This document shows, piece by piece, positions 5,761 through 7,348 of a stretch of 7,348 bases of DNA (the stretch's first letter is position 1; every line of letters starts with the position of its first letter). This DNA is from an uncultured Prevotellaceae bacterium. Lineage in GTDB: Bacteria > Bacteroidota > Bacteroidia > Bacteroidales > Bacteroidaceae. The stretch spans positions 1 to 7,348 of the forward strand of contig CADCQC010000322.1 in assembly GCA_902803455.1 (NCBI GenBank), read 5' to 3'. The translations under genes were made by a program, and so were the position numbers. Below the pieces are notes generated by a model, which was given only the letters and a program-made list of their open reading frames with translations, searched no databases and was not told the origin of the DNA.

Positions 5761-7348
5761 TTAAAAACCTGCCCAGGTCTGACGCCATAACTGACGGGTC
5801 ATGTCATCCCAACGGAGGATGGTGGCGCCAAAAAAATCAGCGGTATATCCGTTGAGCATCGACTGGGCTTTTTCGGGGGCTTCGGAGTGAAGTCGTTGCC
5901 AGGTCTCTTCTACATAAGGTAACTCCCGCTGACCTTTTTCAATGAAGTAGTCGCGGGCGCTTTCTATCTGATTGCGATAGGTGCCCCAACGCAGAGTGGC
6001 TAGACGATTGGCTTTGCGGTAGTGCCACAGGGCGGCATCGTCGCGCTCGCTGTGCTGACCACATACGCGAAGCATCGGGGGGAGGGTAGTGGTGCCGCTG
6101 AATATTGGAAAACGGGGACTCTCACCTGGATTATCCAGACAGATCCAACAGACACCGCCTATTTCGTCGGGAAGCCAGGATCGTAGCTGGATCACGGTGC
6201 TGTAAGCACACCAAGGCACGCTCACAGTGCGGATGTTTTTCATGACGGAATCCCCCATCGCATAATACATGTTGATCTCGTCTGGACGCATCCATGGATT
6301 GGAAAAGGGGGAGACAATGCTGTCGGGTTCGGTGGATACGATCTTGCCGTCTTTTCCCTTTCGCTTGGGATTGGGGATCTTGTGTCGGTAACTGAGGTTC
6401 TTTGAGGTGCCTTCATAATAACTGCCAAGGAGGCGCATCACTTGCTCGGCACTGACGGGATGGTCGGGCTTCACACTCAATGGAAGTGATTCTACTGTGT
6501 CGCTCAGATGAAGGGAGGGGGCGAGGGCATCCATGATGAAATGCTCGCGCACACTGTAATTCTTCTTCTCGTTGAAATAGTTGCCGCCGCTGTAGGCTTT
6601 CCAGAAATTGAAAGGTTCCTTGCCATCCCACAGTTTCAACTTCAGGGCGACTTCTTTTACATTGGGGGAGGCCAGACAGTTGGCGCTGTCATCAAGGTCG
6701 AGTGTCGAGATACGGGAGATGTTGGCGGAGACGGCGATCTCGTCATCGGGGATGCGGATGGCTGCCCATACACCGCCTTTTTTCTTAGGACCTTCACCGA
6801 AAATCTCAAAAATCCATACTTCGTTCTTGTCGGCGATCGTCAGGCATTCACCACTGTCTCCATATCCCCATTGCCTTACAAGGTCGCCCATCAGCAGAAT
6901 GGCTTCCCTCGCGGTGGAACAACGCTCCAAGGCGATGCGCTCCAACTCCTCAATCATAAACAGGCCGGCTTTGTTGCGAAGGGTGTCTCGGCCTGAGATG
7001 GTGGTCTCACCGATGGCCAGTTGTTTCTCGTTCATACATGGATAGGCTGTGTCGAGATAACGGTAGGTGTGGCTCACTTGGGGTATATATCCCTTCCTAT
7101 ACATCTTCGTGCTGTCAAGGGCACTTTGGGTGTGCATGCGGCCATCATAGATGGCTGTAGTGGAGCCTGCAGGATGGTCTTTTGCAGCCACCACTTCCAT
7201 CCAAGTGCGGTACCAGGAATCACAAGTATGGGAGGTCATGACCGAACCGTCCGCGGAGGCTTTCTTACCGACCATGATACTCGTGCACGACAGACGGGAT
7301 GATGGCTCGGGAGGAATAGAGGATGGCTGGGAATGGCATGGGAGTGCC
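5761..7348 (-). CDS. C69-family dipeptidase (N-terminal nucleophile hydrolase), 5' end beyond the window
   Basis: The frame stays open to the right edge, giving 528 visible codons and no start inside the window that I accept. The first ATG (7275) cannot be the start, because the family's catalytic Cys lies upstream: CTSIMVGKKASADGS begins at codon 7287-7285, matching the N-terminus of PF03577 peptidases, which use the exposed Cys as nucleophile. Further family blocks follow: IPQVSHTYRYLDTAYPCMNE, GETTISGRDTL and GYGDSGECLTIADKNEVWIFEIFGEGP in two halves. Upstream of the Cys is a 20-residue stretch, ALPCHSQ then a Pro/Ser-rich PSSIPPEPSSRLS; this looks like the end of a signal peptide plus a short propeptide, though the signal peptide itself is outside. 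Members cleave dipeptides; substrate here is unknown, and a role in the periplasm is inferred. First visible gene of the envelope-related cluster. Confidence 0.85.
   Translation of the reverse strand, partial: ALPCHSQPSSIPPEPSSRLSCTSIMVGKKASADGSVMTSHTCDSWYRTWMEVVAAKDHPAGSTTAIYDGRMHTQSALDSTKMYRKGYIPQVSHTYRYLDTAYPCMNEKQLAIGETTISGRDTLRNKAGLFMIEELERIALERCSTAREAILLMGDLVRQWGYGDSGECLTIADKNEVWIFEIFGEGPKKKGGVWAAIRIPDDEIAVSANISRISTLDLDDSANCLASPNVKEVALKLKLWDGKEPFNFWKAYSGGNYFNEKKNYSVREHFIMDALAPSLHLSDTVESLPLSVKPDHPVSAEQVMRLLGSYYEGTSKNLSYRHKIPNPKRKGKDGKIVSTEPDSIVSPFSNPWMRPDEINMYYAMGDSVMKNIRTVSVPWCAYSTVIQLRSWLPDEIGGVCWICLDNPGESPRFPIFSGTTTLPPMLRVCGQHSERDDAALWHYRKANRLATLRWGTYRNQIESARDYFIEKGQRELPYVEETWQRLHSEAPEKAQSMLNGYTADFFGATILRWDDMTRQLWRQTWAGF

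Noticed and set aside
6508..7045. Two overlapping plus-strand open frames of 145 and 162 codons
   Set aside because: Both are antisense to the C69 peptidase, overlap each other in different frames and show no family motif.
7285..7348. ALPC near the right edge as a lipoprotein lipobox
   Set aside because: The residue before Cys is Pro, which does not fit the lipobox, and the needed hydrophobic stretch is outside the window.
1..7348. Mobile element, phage, defence or CRISPR content
   Set aside because: No transposase, integrase, terminal inverted repeats, repeat-spacer array or toxin-antitoxin-like pair could be seen; every stretch over 150 bases is covered by a housekeeping-type gene.

Overview
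The window looks like ordinary chromosome of a member of the Bacteroidota, most likely the Bacteroidales and perhaps Prevotella-like. Three observations support this. A single ORF fuses MurF to alanine racemase, an architecture typical of this phylum. The promoter at 1161-1192 matches the Bacteroidales TTTG / TAnnTTTG consensus rather than the proteobacterial -35/-10. None of the five starts visible in the window has a Shine-Dalgarno sequence before it. The genus is an inference; no rRNA or other marker is present.

All genes I can support lie on the minus strand, so transcription runs from high to low coordinates. From the right edge: a C69-family dipeptidase whose 5' end is cut by the window edge (5761-7348); a multi-spanning DUF6056-like membrane protein, possibly a GT-C-type glycosyltransferase (4138-5751); the MurF-alanine racemase fusion (1659-4127); and a four-helix GtrA-family protein (1205-1621). 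Gaps of 9, 10 and 37 bases suggest one operon with a cell-envelope theme: peptide cleavage, a possible membrane glycosyl transfer step, peptidoglycan precursor synthesis, and possible movement of lipid-linked sugar.

Below it, a 71-base gap holds a promoter for a second unit: a Bcp-type peroxiredoxin (678-1133) and a YjbQ-family protein (271-681), joined by an ATGA stop/start overlap. A 148-base gap (123-270) follows. It contains three imperfect copies of a TGTGATGT(C)T element lying 28-97 bases upstream of the next gene, the N-terminus of an ADP-forming acyl-CoA synthetase family protein that runs off the left edge (1-122).

I saw no tRNA, rRNA, CRISPR array, insertion sequence, phage gene or convincing intrinsic terminator. 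Plus-strand ORFs are shadows of these genes. The points most worth a second look are the missing N-terminus and pre-nucleophile segment of the C69 peptidase, the uncharacterised membrane protein paired with GtrA around murF-alr, and the repeated element at 149-216. I do not see strong evidence for a wholly new system.
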